From Labrenzia sp. 011 (lineage in GTDB: Bacteria > Pseudomonadota > Alphaproteobacteria > Rhizobiales > Stappiaceae): 64,000 bases of DNA. Location of the stretch: assembly GCF_003075075.1 (NCBI RefSeq), contig NZ_QCYM01000006.1, forward strand, positions 62,001-126,000, written 5' to 3'. This document shows positions 1 through 8,288 of this stretch, piece after piece (position 1 is the stretch's first letter; each line of letters starts with the position of its first letter). The translations under genes and the position numbers were made by a program. Below the pieces are notes generated by a model, which saw only the letters and a list, made by a program, of their open reading frames with translations, did not search any database and was not told the origin of the DNA.

Positions 1-123
1 CCCTGCCACAGGGTGCTCGCCAAGGGCGGCAAGCTGGGCGGTTATCACTGGGGTCTGACCCGCAAGCGCGCCATTCTCGGCTGGGAAACCGGTCTGTCCG
101 GGCCGGTCCTGGAATGTGTCTGA
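1..123 (+). CDS. Methylated-DNA--protein-cysteine methyltransferase, C-terminal end (partial)
   Basis: The left edge cuts this gene, and only the last 40 codons and the TGA stop are present. They begin with P-C-H-R-V, the active-site motif of O6-methylguanine-DNA methyltransferases, whose Cys (residue 2 here) takes the alkyl group irreversibly. A G-G-Y-H-W-G segment and K-R-A-I-L then follow, as in the Ada/Ogt C-terminal domain. The enzyme repairs O6-methylguanine directly. Whether this is a stand-alone Ogt or the C-terminal half of an Ada-type regulator cannot be told, because the N-terminal part lies outside the window. Confidence 0.9.
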   Translation, partial: PCHRVLAKGGKLGGYHWGLTRKRAILGWETGLSGPVLECV

Positions 124-166
124 AGGATCTGTTTTCCCAACCGGATAATCACGACTTCCTGCCGGG

Positions 167-1429
167 TCAATGCACCGGCCCGGCCGGCATGGGATAGCTG
201 CCGGTGATCGACCAGCCGAAGGAGGCGAGGCGTTCGGCTGCCATGGGGGTCAGGTCGCCGGTGATCAGGAAATCCACGCCGGAGGGAGGGAACGGCAGAC
301 TGCCAAGGCCTTCATGCATGGCGGAAAAGGCCTGCGCCACGGTCTGCGTCCAGGCCACCATGTCGAGCGGCATGACAATGGCCGCGAGTCCATCGCGCCT
401 GATGGCGACCGGGATGCCCGAGACCAGCTTGATCTGGCCGAGACCTGAGACGGTCCTGTTGTAGGTTTCCAGCAGGACGACCCGCCGAAGTTGAAAATAG
501 GCGACCTCCCGACTTTCCGCCTCGGCGGCCTTCGCGGCGACGATGTCGAGATCCTGAACCCCCGGCATGGCCAGAAGCTGATAGGCGATGACCGCCTTTT
601 CGCCCTCCGTGAAGAACGGATTTGCGGCGATCTTCCCGATCGTCACCTCGGAAACCCCTGCCTTGCGCAGTGTTTCCGCCGTGCGTTGCTCCAGTTCGGC
701 CGGGGAGCTGTCGACGATCATCGTACGGAAATTGTCCGCGGTGCGGGCGGTGTTCACGATCAGACCGCCCGGCAGCAGGCTGGTGATCGCCGTGACCGTC
801 CAGTTTCCCGCCGTGGTGACGCTGGCGGTTTCATCGAGTTTTTCCGAAAGCGGACGGTAGAACGTATAGGGATCCATACCCAGATCGACCGCCAGTTCGC
901 GCCGGGCACGGGCCTGACCGGTGATCGCCTTCGCCAGGTCCGCCGGAGAGCCTCCCTTGCCGCTCACCACCGACTCCACGCCTTTTGTCAGACGCCCGAA
1001 CATGCGCCCCACGCCGGTCACCGTGCTCTTCGCCGTGCCGACCGGGTCGGTCACCGTGCTTTCGACGAATTCGACCGGCTTCATTGCCGCCTGCTTGAGA
1101 CCGTCCACGAAACTCGCATCATTCTTGAGGCTTTCCAGTCCGACCAGGGCGGCGATCTCGGCCAGCCTGAGTTTCAGCAGACCGTCGCCTTCGACCCGCT
1201 CGACGCCGAGATCCGTCTGAAGCTGGTAAATGCGCAGGAACCCGTCACCGCGGACCGGGGCCAGAACGGCGTAGCCCGGGCCCTGGTCCTTGCCGTGCAG
1301 CACCACGGCCGGGTCCTGTTCCGGCGGGGTCTCATACTGTCCGGTCAGTGCCAGGGAAACGCCGACTGTCGCCACGGCGCCGGCAGCCAGTCCGGCAAAC
1401 CAGACCGGTACCTTGAACAAGGAATGCAT
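167..1429 (-). CDS. Conserved membrane-anchored protein of unknown function
   Basis: I do not recognise this 420-residue protein. The ATG at 1429 is chosen because AAGGAG lies about 8 bases upstream; a longer in-frame reading to 1528 has no such site and would run into folC. Residues 5-30 form one hydrophobic segment (V-P-V-W-F-A-G-L-A-A-G-A-V-A), a signal anchor or uncleaved signal peptide. The rest appears soluble and helical, with no catalytic motif that I can name. A stretch around residues 120-165 is rich in Val, Thr and Gly and alternates V-T-D-P-V-G-T-A-K-type turns. The gene lies just downstream of folC on the same strand, so it may be the last gene of the trp-acc-fol unit. The topology is fairly sure and the role unknown. 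Confidence 0.75.
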   Translation of the reverse strand: MHSLFKVPVWFAGLAAGAVATVGVSLALTGQYETPPEQDPAVVLHGKDQGPGYAVLAPVRGDGFLRIYQLQTDLGVERVEGDGLLKLRLAEIAALVGLESLKNDASFVDGLKQAAMKPVEFVESTVTDPVGTAKSTVTGVGRMFGRLTKGVESVVSGKGGSPADLAKAITGQARARRELAVDLGMDPYTFYRPLSEKLDETASVTTAGNWTVTAITSLLPGGLIVNTARTADNFRTMIVDSSPAELEQRTAETLRKAGVSEVTIGKIAANPFFTEGEKAVIAYQLLAMPGVQDLDIVAAKAAEAESREVAYFQLRRVVLLETYNRTVSGLGQIKLVSGIPVAIRRDGLAAIVMPLDMVAWTQTVAQAFSAMHEGLGSLPFPPSGVDFLITGDLTPMAAERLASFGWSITGSYPMPAGPVH

Positions 1430-1484
1430 CAAGTTGATCTCCTTCGCGCCACAGCAAGCTCCGGCACCATGAACGCACAGGTCT

Positions 1485-2840
1485 TCACTCGGGCGCCGTC
1501 CCGTTGCGCGCCAGAGCCTCGCCGGCAAGATAGAGCGATCCGCAAATCAGGATCCGCGGCGGCTCGCCGTCTTTCGCGGCACAGGCTGCCACATCGGCAA
1601 GCGCTGCGTCCAGTGTCTGGAACGGCGTTGCCTCCAGGCCCGCGCATCGCGCGTGGTCGGCGAGGTCTTCCGGCGTTCTTGCCGTCGCTGTCGAGGAAAT
1701 CGGCACGGTGCAGACATGGCGCACCAGACCGTGAAAGGGGCGGAAGAAACCAACCGGATCCTTGGTGGTCAGCATGCCGGAGACGAGATAGAGCGGGCGG
1801 GGAGCGCGTTCCTCCTGCTCGCCCATGAACTGAGCGATGGAAATACCGGCTCCCGGATTGTGGCCGCCGTCCACCCAGACTTCCGCATCCTCCGGACACA
1901 GATCGTGGAGCGGTCCATGGGTGACCGGCTGGAGGCGTCCCGGCCAGTTGACCGACTTCAGGCCGCCGGCAATGACCGCCTCTTCCGGCAGAAGTCCGGC
2001 AGCCTTGAGGGTTGCCAGCGCCAGACCGGCATTGGCGAACTGATGGCGGCCGTTCAGCACCGGCGGCGGCAGGTCGATCAGCTCGTCGTCGTCCTGGTAG
2101 ATCATTCGGCCCTGATCCTCCAGGGCCACGAAATCCTGACCGAAAACCTCGAGAGGTGCCCGGTTGCGCGCCGCCTGACGCCCGATCACCCTGAGAGCCG
2201 CGTCTTCCTGCGCCGCGCAAACGACCGGCACACCCTGCTTGATGATGCCGGCCTTTTCAGCGGCGATGTCGGCCACATCATTGCCAAGAAACTTCTCGTG
2301 ATCCATGGACACCGGCGTAATGACGGTTGCCAGCGGCCGGTCGATGACATTGGTCGCGTCCAGGCGCCCGCCAAGGCCGACTTCCAGAAGCAGCACATCG
2401 GCCGGATTGTCGGCGAAGAGCACAAAGGCGGCGGCGGTGGTGATTTCGAAAAAGGTGATTTCCTCGCCGCCATTGGCTTCCTCGCAACGCTGCAACGCGT
2501 CCTGAAGCATGGGGTCGGAGACGAACCGTCCGTCCGTGCCGAGCCGAATACGCTCGTTGAAGGAGACCAGATGCGGCGAGGTGTAGACGTGGCAGCGCTT
2601 TCCGGAGGCTTCCAGTACGGCCCGCATGGTGGCGGTCACGGAGCCCTTGCCGTTGGTTCCGGCGATATGGATGACCGGCGGCAGATGCCTTTCCGGGTGG
2701 CCGAGCGCCGCAAGCAGCCGATGCATGCGCCCGAGCGAGAGATCGATCTCCTTCGGGTGCAGCGCGAGCAGGCGATCGAGGATTTTGGTGATTTGATCCA
2801 ATGCGCCCTCCGCGGGACTGTCCGGGCCCGTGTTCAGCAT
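1485..2840 (-). CDS. folC: Bifunctional folylpolyglutamate synthase / dihydrofolate synthase
   Basis: FolC is a cytosolic ATP-dependent ligase. It joins glutamate to dihydropteroate to make dihydrofolate and then extends the polyglutamate tail of folates. The 451 residues match the usual length. The Mur-ligase-type P-loop G-T-N-G-K-G-S-V is at residues 61-68, and the family motif L-E-V-G-L-G-G-R-L-D-A-T-N is at 152-164. A C-terminal Mur-ligase domain with D-G-G-H-N-P-G follows. It is transcribed with accD and the trp genes upstream, an order (trpF-trpB-trpA-accD-folC) that is common in alphaproteobacteria. The ATG at 2840 has only a weak ribosome binding site. Confidence 0.96.
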   Translation of the reverse strand: MLNTGPDSPAEGALDQITKILDRLLALHPKEIDLSLGRMHRLLAALGHPERHLPPVIHIAGTNGKGSVTATMRAVLEASGKRCHVYTSPHLVSFNERIRLGTDGRFVSDPMLQDALQRCEEANGGEEITFFEITTAAAFVLFADNPADVLLLEVGLGGRLDATNVIDRPLATVITPVSMDHEKFLGNDVADIAAEKAGIIKQGVPVVCAAQEDAALRVIGRQAARNRAPLEVFGQDFVALEDQGRMIYQDDDELIDLPPPVLNGRHQFANAGLALATLKAAGLLPEEAVIAGGLKSVNWPGRLQPVTHGPLHDLCPEDAEVWVDGGHNPGAGISIAQFMGEQEERAPRPLYLVSGMLTTKDPVGFFRPFHGLVRHVCTVPISSTATARTPEDLADHARCAGLEATPFQTLDAALADVAACAAKDGEPPRILICGSLYLAGEALARNGTAPE

Positions 2841-2940
2841 GAGATACGCGTTTACGAGATGACCGGCCAGCTGACAAGCGGACAGCGCGAATTTGTCCTC
2901 TCATGCCGCTTTCGCGACACTACAGGGTAAACGGAAGCGC

Positions 2941-3903
2941 CTATTTGGCCGCTTCGGCTTCCTTGACAGCGGATTCAGCCGGTACGGCCGGATCCACCTC
3001 GGTCTCGGACTCCGTCTGTTCCGGCGCCTCGAGCGCCATTTGCGGAAGCTGGATTTCCCGCTTCATGAGAATGCCGCAGATCCGGGCAACGGTGTCCTTC
3101 ATCTGCTGGCGCGGCACCACCATGTCGATCATGCCGTGATCGAGAAGATATTCCGCGGTCTGGAAATCGTCCGGCAGTTTCTCGCGCACCGTCTGTTCGA
3201 TCACCCGGCGGCCGGCAAAGCCGATCTGGGCTCCGGGTTCGGATATCTGCACATCGCCGAGCATGGCATAGGAGGCGGAAACGCCGCCGGTGGTCGGATT
3301 CGTCAGCACCACGATATAGGGCAGTCCGGCTTCCCGCAGCATCTGTACACCGACAGTCGTGCGCGGCATCTGCATCAGCGACAGGATGCCTTCCTGCATG
3401 CGGGCGCCGCCGGAGGCCACGAACATGACAAACGGAGTCTTGTCTTCCACGGCCTTGAGCATGCCGGTCAGTATGGCTTCGCCGACCGCCATGCCCAGAG
3501 AACCACCGATAAAGGCAAAGTCCTGAACGGCAGCGGTGATGTCCATTCCGTTGACCTTGCCCTGGGCAACATGAATGGCTTCGTCCTCACCGGTCTTGGA
3601 CCGGGCTTCCTTCAGGCGGTCGGTGTAACGCTTGCTGTCGCGAAACTTGAGCGGATCGGCGTGGACCTCCGGCGTCTGGAGACGCGTGTACTGGCCATCG
3701 TCGAAAAAGGACTCCAGCCGCCGGCGCGCCGGCATGCGCATGTGGTGACCGGAATTGGGAATGACCCAGAGATTGGCTTCCAGATCCCGATGGAACACCA
3801 TCTCGCCGGTTTCCGGACACTTGATCCAGAGGTTCTCCGGAACTTCACGTTTTTTCCAAAGATCCCGGATCTTGGGGCGTACGATAGAATTGATCCAGTT
3901 CAC
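2941..3903 (-). CDS. accD: Acetyl-CoA carboxylase carboxyltransferase subunit beta
   Basis: AccD forms the carboxyltransferase with AccA and moves CO2 from biotin to acetyl-CoA, giving malonyl-CoA for fatty acid synthesis. The 320 residues include the crotonase-fold core with [16 protein letters not shown] and T-N-P-T-T-G-G-V. The start is GTG at 3903, giving the family N-terminus M-N-W-I. The N-terminal zinc ribbon is degenerate: of the four Cys positions expected for C-x2-C-x15-C-x2-C only Cys29 remains, the others being Thr32, Ile48 and Ser51. From memory, other rhizobial AccD proteins have also lost these cysteines, so this is a lineage trait and not damage. A charged, Glu/Ala-rich tail closes the protein. 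It lies between trpA and folC. Confidence 0.97.
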   Translation of the reverse strand: MNWINSIVRPKIRDLWKKREVPENLWIKCPETGEMVFHRDLEANLWVIPNSGHHMRMPARRRLESFFDDGQYTRLQTPEVHADPLKFRDSKRYTDRLKEARSKTGEDEAIHVAQGKVNGMDITAAVQDFAFIGGSLGMAVGEAILTGMLKAVEDKTPFVMFVASGGARMQEGILSLMQMPRTTVGVQMLREAGLPYIVVLTNPTTGGVSASYAMLGDVQISEPGAQIGFAGRRVIEQTVREKLPDDFQTAEYLLDHGMIDMVVPRQQMKDTVARICGILMKREIQLPQMALEAPEQTESETEVDPAVPAESAVKEAEAAK

Positions 3904-4038
3904 GTTTCACGTGTCCGTTTCTTTGAGCTTTTCCGGGATCCGCCCGGCCCACCGGCCCGGCTGTCTCCGCAATCGCTTCGGTTACCAACTGGCGGAAATA
4001 TGGGGTCCGCCGCAATTCCTTCAATTCCGGCAGCCGGA

Positions 4039-4872
4039 TCAGGCCCTGCGGGCCCGGGCGCAGCCGGCGGCGAGACCGGTGACAACGTCCGCAACCGCCT
4101 GAACGGTTCCGCCGGTCGCCTTGCCGGTGTCGTCCAGGCTCTCGCGAATTGCATTGACCAGAACCGAACCGACGACCACACCGTCGGCATCCTTGCCGAT
4201 CACGGCCGCCTGTTCCGCCGTCTTGACGCCAAAACCGACGGCTACGGGCAGGTTCGTATGGCTCTTGATCCGGTTGACCGCATCCGCGACCCGGCCCGTA
4301 TCGGCGATATCGGCGCCGGTAATGCCGGTGACCGATACGTAATAGACGAAACCGGAGGTGTTGGCCAGAACGGCAGGAAGCCGCTTGTCGTCCGTCGTGG
4401 GCGTCGCCAGGCGGATGAAATTCAGTCCGGCCTCCATTGCCGGAATGCACAACTCGTCATCGGCCTCCGCCGGAATATCGACGATAATGAAACCGTCGAC
4501 GCCGGCATCCCTGGCAACCTGCACGAATTTCACCGGTTCGCGCACATAGATCGGATTGTAGTAGCCCATCAGGATGATCGGCGTGTCCTGATCCTGTTCG
4601 CGGAAGGCGCGCACCATGTCGAGGGTCTTTTCCATGGTCTGGCCGGCGGCCAGCGCGCGCTGGTTGGCGAGCTGGATCGGTATGCCTTCGGCCATGGGAT
4701 CGGAAAAGGGCATGCCGAGCTCGATGACGTCGGCACCGGCGGCCGGGAGCGCCTTCAGAACGGCCAGGGACGTGTCCGGATCCGGATCGCCTGCGGTAAT
4801 AAAGGTGACGAGAGCCGGCCGGCCTGCGTCCGCACAGGCCTTAAAACGGCGGTCGATGCGCGTTTGCGTCAT
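4039..4872 (-). CDS. trpA: Tryptophan synthase alpha chain
   Basis: TrpA cleaves indole-3-glycerol phosphate to indole and glyceraldehyde 3-phosphate and passes indole through a tunnel to TrpB. The 277-residue TIM barrel has the signature [13 protein letters not shown] starting at the catalytic Glu51. The second acidic catalytic position (Asp60 in E. coli) is Glu62 here, within the PROSITE [DE] tolerance, and the following Pro-Thr is Ile-Pro. The phosphate-binding G-F-G-V-K-T loop is present near residue 220. The ATG at 4872 follows GGAAGGG. trpB lies upstream across a gap that holds a small gene on the opposite strand, and accD lies downstream. Confidence 0.97.
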   Translation of the reverse strand: MTQTRIDRRFKACADAGRPALVTFITAGDPDPDTSLAVLKALPAAGADVIELGMPFSDPMAEGIPIQLANQRALAAGQTMEKTLDMVRAFREQDQDTPIILMGYYNPIYVREPVKFVQVARDAGVDGFIIVDIPAEADDELCIPAMEAGLNFIRLATPTTDDKRLPAVLANTSGFVYYVSVTGITGADIADTGRVADAVNRIKSHTNLPVAVGFGVKTAEQAAVIGKDADGVVVGSVLVNAIRESLDDTGKATGGTVQAVADVVTGLAAGCARARRA

Positions 4873-5142
4873 GCACTGCTACCCTTCCTGCGCCCGCTTC
4901 AATTCCCGCAGGCCTGATTTCGTCCCTGCGATGTACGGGGGGCACATGCGCCCTGTCAATCTATCAATGCGCAAACCGGTGCGTTCCGGGCGGCAGACCG
5001 GAGGATCGGGCGGCCGGGAGCAGCCTTGCCTTTCCTGCATGGCTGATCGTCGCACCAAGCAAAAATTTTGACTGGAAAAATGCACTATGTGCGCCTATTT
5101 TAGGTGCAGTCGTTAGCCATCAACCAAAAAACGGAGCTGAAA

Positions 5143-5415
5143 ATGGCCCATTCCCTCTTCGAGCCTGCCCCCACGCCCCTGGGTGAAAAACTCTGGCGGC
5201 GCATGAAGGACTTCCGTTCGGGATTTTCCGCACACTCCGGCCAGAACCGCGCTTCGGACCGGACCACGGCGTCCAACCCGCTCCGGCAGGCAGAGCATCT
5301 GGATGCCCGTGGACGGCAACAGCTTCTTGAAGAGGTGATGATCGCCCGACCGATCCCGGCAAGGCAAGGGCCGCGCGTTGCCAGAACGCACGGCCCGATC
5401 CGGTCCGGAAAATAG
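5143..5415 (+). CDS. Small hypothetical protein (90 aa)
   Basis: This short open frame lies on the plus strand between trpA and trpB, which are both on the minus strand. The ATG at 5143 has CGGAG six bases upstream. The product is basic, with an opening M-A-H-S-L-F-E-P-A-P-T-P-L-G-E-K-L-W-R-R-M-K, followed by Arg/Gln-rich sequence. It has no membrane segment or signal peptide. It ends 10 bases from the trpB stop, in convergent orientation. A TTGACT at 5068-5073 could be a -35 element, but I see no good -10 at the right distance. I do not recognise it. The ribosome binding site and intact frame favour a real gene, but chance in GC-rich DNA is not excluded. Confidence 0.45.
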   Translation: MAHSLFEPAPTPLGEKLWRRMKDFRSGFSAHSGQNRASDRTTASNPLRQAEHLDARGRQQLLEEVMIARPIPARQGPRVARTHGPIRSGK

Positions 5416-5425
5416 GGCCGATGCC

Positions 5426-6640
5426 CTAAAGGTCGAAGCCCAGCATTTCGCCCACAGCGAAGACATCCTTGTCGCCGCGGCCGCACAGGTTCATGACCAG
5501 GATCTGATCCTTGTCCATCTGCGGCGCCAGCTTGACCACATGGGCCAGGGCATGGGCGGGCTCGAGCGCCGGAATGATGCCCTCGACGCGGGTCAGAAGC
5601 TGGAAGGCCTCCAGCGCCTCGGTATCCATTATCGGCACATATTCGACGCGACCGATCTCCTTCAGCCAGGAGTGCTCCGGCCCGATGCCCGGGTAGTCGA
5701 GACCGGCGGAAATCGAGTGGCCTTCGAGAATCTGGCCGTCGTCATCCTGCAGCAGATATGTCCGGTTGCCGTGGAGAACCCCGGGTTTTCCCGCCGTCAG
5801 CGAGGCGCAATGCTCTTCGCCCTGCAGACCGCGGCCGCCGGCTTCGACACCGTAGATCTTTACGTTCTTGTCATCGAGGAAGGGGTGGAACAGGCCGATG
5901 GCGTTGGAACCGCCGCCGACGGCGGCCACCAGCGCGTCCGGAAGACGGCCTTCGGCTTCCATCATCTGCTCGCGCAGCTCCTTGCCGATCACCGACTGGA
6001 AATCGCGCACCATTTCCGGATAGGGATGGGGGCCGGCCGCGGTGCCGATCAGGTAATAGGTGTCATCGACATTGGTGACCCAGTCGCGCAGGGCCTCGTT
6101 CATGGCGTCCTTGAGCGTGCCGGCTCCGGCGGTCACCGGAACGATTTCCGCGCCCAGAAGCTTCATGCGGAAGACGTTGGGTTTCTGCCGCTCCACGTCG
6201 GTCTTGCCCATATAGACGACACAGGGAAGTCCGAAGCGGGCGCAGACCGTGGCCGTGGCAACGCCATGCTGGCCGGCGCCGGTTTCCGCGATGATGCGGG
6301 TCTTGCCCATGCGCTTGGCCAGAAGAATCTGGCCCAGGCAGTTGTTGATCTTGTGGGATCCCGTGTGGTTCAGCTCGTCGCGCTTGAAATAGATCTTCGC
6401 TCCGCCGAGTTCTTCCGTCAGACGTTCGGCGAAATAGAGTGGCGAAGGGCGGCCCGTGTAATGCTTGTTGAGATTCTCGATCTCGGCATGGAAGGCCGGG
6501 TCGTTCCGGGCGTCCTTGTAGTGCTGTTCCAGATCCAGGATCAGCGGCATCAGGGTCTCGGCCACATAGCGGCCACCGAAAATGCCGAAATGCCCGCGTT
6601 CGTCCGGACCGGTCCGGATGCTGTTCGCCATGTCGTTCAC
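5426..6640 (-). CDS. trpB: Tryptophan synthase beta chain
   Basis: TrpB is the PLP enzyme that condenses indole with L-serine to make tryptophan in the alpha2-beta2 complex. Its 404 residues include H-T-G-S-H-K-I-N-N with the PLP-binding Lys97, the phosphate-binding G-G-G-S-N-A-I-G loop near residue 240, and the catalytic E-T-G-A-G-Q-H-G segment. The start is GTG at 6640 with AAGGAG upstream at good spacing; an internal ATG three codons later has no site of its own. trpF lies 40 bases upstream on the same strand, so the two are likely cotranscribed. Confidence 0.98.
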   Translation of the reverse strand: MNDMANSIRTGPDERGHFGIFGGRYVAETLMPLILDLEQHYKDARNDPAFHAEIENLNKHYTGRPSPLYFAERLTEELGGAKIYFKRDELNHTGSHKINNCLGQILLAKRMGKTRIIAETGAGQHGVATATVCARFGLPCVVYMGKTDVERQKPNVFRMKLLGAEIVPVTAGAGTLKDAMNEALRDWVTNVDDTYYLIGTAAGPHPYPEMVRDFQSVIGKELREQMMEAEGRLPDALVAAVGGGSNAIGLFHPFLDDKNVKIYGVEAGGRGLQGEEHCASLTAGKPGVLHGNRTYLLQDDDGQILEGHSISAGLDYPGIGPEHSWLKEIGRVEYVPIMDTEALEAFQLLTRVEGIIPALEPAHALAHVVKLAPQMDKDQILVMNLCGRGDKDVFAVGEMLGFDL

Positions 6641-6680
6641 GCTAAATCTCCTTGCCGCCGGCAGATATCGTGCCCGGATA

Positions 6681-7325
6681 TCAGGCGTTTTTGGCCGCAG
6701 CTACAAAAGCGCGGATCAGATCGTTGTCCTTGACGCCGCGTTCCCGCTCGACAGCGGAGGAGGCGTCGACCGCCCTTGCCCCGCTCAGCCGGATGGCGTC
6801 CGCGACATTTGCCGCATTCAGTCCCCCGGAAAGCATATAGGGCTTCTTCAGGTCAAGATCTTTCAGCAGCGTCCAGTCGAAGGAGACGCCGTTGCCGCCA
6901 GGCAGATCCGATCCCTGCGGCGGCTTGGCATCAAACAGGATCCTGTCCGCGACGATGGCATAATATTGCGCCTCTTCGAGATCCGCCTTTTCCGAAACCG
7001 CCACGGCCTTCATGATCCCGGTTCCCTGCATCACCTTGACCGCGGCGCATGCTTCCGGGGTTTCACTGCCGTGAAACTGGAAGGTATCGGGTGCAACCAG
7101 TTCGTTGATCCGCGACAGTCCATCCAGATCCATATTGACGGTCACCGCAACGATTTCCGCCCTGCCGCGGGCCATGTCGGCCAGTTTGCACGCCTGGGTA
7201 AGAGACACATGCCGCGGGCTTTTCGGATAGAACATCAGCCCGACCATATCCGCCCCCGCGTCAAGCGCGGCTTCCATGGTTGCTTCGGTCGAAAGACCGC
7301 AGATCTTGACTTGAATATCAGACAT
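6681..7325 (-). CDS. trpF: Phosphoribosylanthranilate isomerase
   Basis: TrpF makes the Amadori rearrangement of N-(5-phosphoribosyl)anthranilate to CdRP in tryptophan synthesis. The 214-residue TIM barrel begins [10 protein letters not shown] with the general-base Cys9, and carries [15 protein letters not shown] and a C-terminal D-A-S-S-A-V-E phosphate-binding segment. The ATG at 7325 is chosen because the family starts there; the 40 extra in-frame codons upstream are Arg-rich and not family-like. It heads the trpF-trpB-trpA-accD-folC group. Confidence 0.96.
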   Translation of the reverse strand: MSDIQVKICGLSTEATMEAALDAGADMVGLMFYPKSPRHVSLTQACKLADMARGRAEIVAVTVNMDLDGLSRINELVAPDTFQFHGSETPEACAAVKVMQGTGIMKAVAVSEKADLEEAQYYAIVADRILFDAKPPQGSDLPGGNGVSFDWTLLKDLDLKKPYMLSGGLNAANVADAIRLSGARAVDASSAVERERGVKDNDLIRAFVAAAKNA

Positions 7326-7501
7326 GGTTCGAGGTATCGCCGCTCGAAAGACAATTGTCAAAGCAGAACGGACTTTCCGGCGCCGGCAGCCACCCGGCCC
7401 GGAAAGAAACTGCAAACCGATCGCGGATTTCCGGCCAAAGCGCACGAAAATGCGCTACAAGCCCGACCCGACAGAACTACGGATACGGGCGGTCAGAAAG
7501 A

Positions 7502-8269
7502 ATGTTGCATTTCAGCCAAACGAAACCCGGAGACGGCCCGGCGATCGTCTTTCTGCATGCCGCGGGATTCGACCGGCGCATGTGGATTGCCGCCACCGAA
7601 CGGCTTCCGGAGTTCAATTGCATCTGCATCGATCTGCCGGGACACGGAAAGAGCAAGGCAGTCGAGGTCACCGATTTTGCTCAGGCAGGCGATGCCGTGG
7701 CCGACGTCATCGGGTCGCTCGGCGGCGCGCCTGTCGATATCGCCGGTCTGTCGATGGGCTCCTACATCGGCTTCAAGCTCATGGCGCGGCATCCCGGCCT
7801 CGTGCGGACCGCCGTCCTGAGCGGGTTTCAATGCGATCCCATTCCCTCCTCGGCATTTCTGCGCACCATGATGCATGTGTCTTCCTGGATGATGGCGTCG
7901 AAGCGCTCCCGGGAGAAGATGGCCCGTTCGATGGGGATCATGGATGTCCGGCTGATCAGTCAACCGGACAGAAGAGCGAACGCCTCCGCCGCCACCATGC
8001 GGAAAATCGGCGCGGATGCTCTGGCGTTCGACGTCCGGGCGGATCTGCCGGACGTCCCGGTCCGGACGCTCGTGATTGCCGGCGAGAAGGAACACAGCGC
8101 GATCAATGCGTCCCTGCCGGTCTTTCAGGACAGGATGCCGAACTGCACGGCGCGCCTGGTTCCGGGGCTCGGGCACGGCTGGATCGCCAGAGACCCGGAC
8201 CTGTTCGCCGCAACGATGAAAGCTTGGATCCGGCAGGAGACCCTGCCGGAGCGCCTTGCCGGCGTTTGA
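7502..8269 (+). CDS. Alpha/beta-fold hydrolase
   Basis: This is a 255-residue cytosolic alpha/beta hydrolase. The oxyanion region F-L-H-A-A-G-F-D is at residues 18-25, D-L-P-G-H-G-K-S follows, and the nucleophile elbow is G-L-S-M-G-S (Ser about residue 87). The catalytic acid is likely in V-I-A-G-E-K-E-H and the histidine in G-L-G-H-G-W. The ATG at 7502 is preferred because M-L-H-F begins the fold; 49 in-frame codons upstream have unlike composition and would run into the trpF promoter. Substrate cannot be told: esterases, lactonases and enol-lactone hydrolases share this layout. It converges with maeB, 19 bases away. Confidence 0.85.
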   Translation: MLHFSQTKPGDGPAIVFLHAAGFDRRMWIAATERLPEFNCICIDLPGHGKSKAVEVTDFAQAGDAVADVIGSLGGAPVDIAGLSMGSYIGFKLMARHPGLVRTAVLSGFQCDPIPSSAFLRTMMHVSSWMMASKRSREKMARSMGIMDVRLISQPDRRANASAATMRKIGADALAFDVRADLPDVPVRTLVIAGEKEHSAINASLPVFQDRMPNCTARLVPGLGHGWIARDPDLFAATMKAWIRQETLPERLAGV

Positions 8270-8288
8270 TGGTCCGCAGTCCCTGAGA

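Noticed and set aside
3901-3916. CACGTG with a half parS arm at the accD start
   Set aside because: Only about 10 of 16 bases match, and the right arm is lost. It is 26 kb from the parS cluster.
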